A stretch of DNA of 64,000 nucleotides, taken from positions 709,119 through 773,118 of the forward strand of contig NZ_BJKN01000002.1 in assembly GCF_006538365.1 (NCBI RefSeq), read 5' to 3'. Positions 63,195 to 64,000 of this stretch are shown in pieces. The stretch's first letter is position 1; every line of letters begins with the position of its first letter. Made by a program: the position numbers and the translations under genes. This stretch comes from Moorella sp. E308F. Its GTDB lineage: Bacteria > Bacillota > DSM-521 > Neomoorellales > Neomoorellaceae. The notes under the pieces are model-generated. The model saw only the letters and a list, made by a program, of their open reading frames with translations. It made no database searches and had not been told where the DNA came from.

Positions 63195-64000
63195 TTGTCA
63201 ACGGTACAGAAAGCCATCATTCCAGCTGCCGGATGGGGCACCCGCTTCCTGCCGGCCACCAAGGCCCAGCCCAAAGAAATGCTACCAATTGTTGACAAGC
63301 CAGCCATCCAATTCATAGTCGAAGAAGCCGTTAATGCTGGAATAGAGGACATCCTCATTATTACCGGGAAAAACAAACGGGCCATTGAGGATCATTTTGA
63401 CCGTTCCCTGGAACTGGAGAACCTCCTGCGGGAAAAGGACAAAGAAGACCTGCTGGCCCTAGTGGAAAAGGTGGCTGAACTGGCCGATATCCACTATATA
63501 AGGCAGAAGGAACAGCTGGGGTTGGGACATGCCGTTTACTGTGCCCGTAAATTTATCGGCCAGGAGCCCTTTGCCGTCCTGCTGGGGGACGACATCATCG
63601 TGAACCACCCCTCATGCCTGGAACAGATGCTGGAAGTTTACAATGAAGTTAAGTCTGCAGTAATTGCTGTCCAGGAAGTACCCCGGGACGAAGTCAACCG
63701 TTACGGCGTCATCGAACCCCTGGAAATCAACGGCCGTCTCATCGAGGTTAAAGACCTGGTAGAAAAGCCGCGGCCGGAAGAAGCCCCTTCTAACCTGGCC
63801 GTAATCGGCCGTTATATCCTGGTGCCGGAAATCTTCCCCCTCCTGGCCGGGGTAAAACCTGGGGCCGGTGGTGAAATCCAGCTAACCGATGCCCTTCGCC
63901 TGCTGGCGCAGCAACAACGGGTTTATGCCTACCGTTTCCAGGGTAAGCGTTACGATATCGGTGATAAATTGGGCTTTCTCCAGGCTACCGTAGAATTCGC
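63195..64000 (+). CDS. galU: UTP-glucose-1-phosphate uridylyltransferase (cut by window end)
   Basis: Makes UDP-glucose from UTP and glucose 1-phosphate, the donor for OtsA and for cell-surface sugars. TTG at 63195 follows GAGGTGA. The N-terminus reads [30 protein letters not shown] in three overlapping motifs of the family, with QPKEMLP as the nucleotide site. [17 protein letters not shown] and the LLGDDIIV metal aspartate follow. About 268 codons are inside the window with no stop, so the C-terminus is missing. It lies 71 bases after otsB and could be cotranscribed. Confidence 0.95.
   Translation, partial: MSTVQKAIIPAAGWGTRFLPATKAQPKEMLPIVDKPAIQFIVEEAVNAGIEDILIITGKNKRAIEDHFDRSLELENLLREKDKEDLLALVEKVAELADIHYIRQKEQLGLGHAVYCARKFIGQEPFAVLLGDDIIVNHPSCLEQMLEVYNEVKSAVIAVQEVPRDEVNRYGVIEPLEINGRLIEVKDLVEKPRPEEAPSNLAVIGRYILVPEIFPLLAGVKPGAGGEIQLTDALRLLAQQQRVYAYRFQGKRYDIGDKLGFLQATVEF

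Overview
The window looks like a chromosomal segment of a thermophilic, spore-forming, Gram-positive clostridium. My best guess is a Moorella-type organism. The reasons are the endospore genes (spoIVA, a spoIIP paralogue, spmA/spmB, gerW/ytfJ), the IspH-ribosomal protein S1 fusion typical of Clostridia, Firmicutes-type RNA leaders (SAM-I, c-di-AMP/ydaO, TRAP-like, ANTAR-like), frequent GTG/TTG starts after strong AGGAGG sites, and GC-rich codon use. The species assignment is inference; no database search was possible. The region is mostly ordinary core chromosome. I see no insertion sequence, prophage, CRISPR array, tRNA or rRNA.

Layout. 1-900: the tail of a glycosyltransferase and an unrecognised 215-aa ORF. 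0.9-4.9 kb: two type I glutamine synthetase genes, one of alpha and one of beta type, flanking a DUF1614 membrane protein. Each glnA has a promoter, a two-hairpin leader that fits ANTAR antiterminator targets, and an overlapping terminator. 4.9-12.6 kb: one minus-strand aspartate-family array (metY-metX-hom-thrC-thrB-lysC and a LysM gene) behind a SAM-I riboswitch. 12.6-15 kb: a FadR-type regulator and spoIVA. 15.3-22.8 kb: gpsA, plsY and der, then an uncharacterised cluster (DUF512 radical-SAM-like protein, two DUF3189 paralogues, a SpoIIP-like amidase with an extra membrane segment, a second DUF1614 protein).

23-40 kb: fni, ispH-rpsA, plsC, cmk, aroA, tyrA, pheA, aroF and a complete trp operon (trpEGDCFBA), followed upstream by aroH and a HutP-family gene. 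The trpE leader carries a long run of GAG/UAG triplets over mutually exclusive antiterminator and terminator hairpins, the arrangement of TRAP attenuation. The aroF and aroH leaders instead share NAG-N5-NAG triplet clusters. A HutP-like RNA-binding protein is encoded directly upstream of aroH. This suggests an undescribed HutP-type control of the common aromatic pathway and is the most interesting signal in the window.

40-54 kb: a K+ uptake pair (trkA, trkH) behind a 20-bp direct repeat, converging on a K+-dependent membrane pyrophosphatase; then ilvC, a corrinoid adenosyltransferase, an rRNA pseudouridine synthase, a PAP2 phosphatase, ogt, spmAB, gerW, a DUF2953 gene, scpAB and trpS. 54-64 kb: a site-2 protease, a CCA-type nucleotidyltransferase, lysA, a GT4 glycosyltransferase and an amylo-1,6-glucosidase on the minus strand. 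Divergent from these, a c-di-AMP riboswitch precedes otsA-otsB and galU, the last of which is cut by the window end. Together these last genes would make UDP-glucose and convert it to trehalose, with synthesis tied to the osmotic second messenger c-di-AMP.
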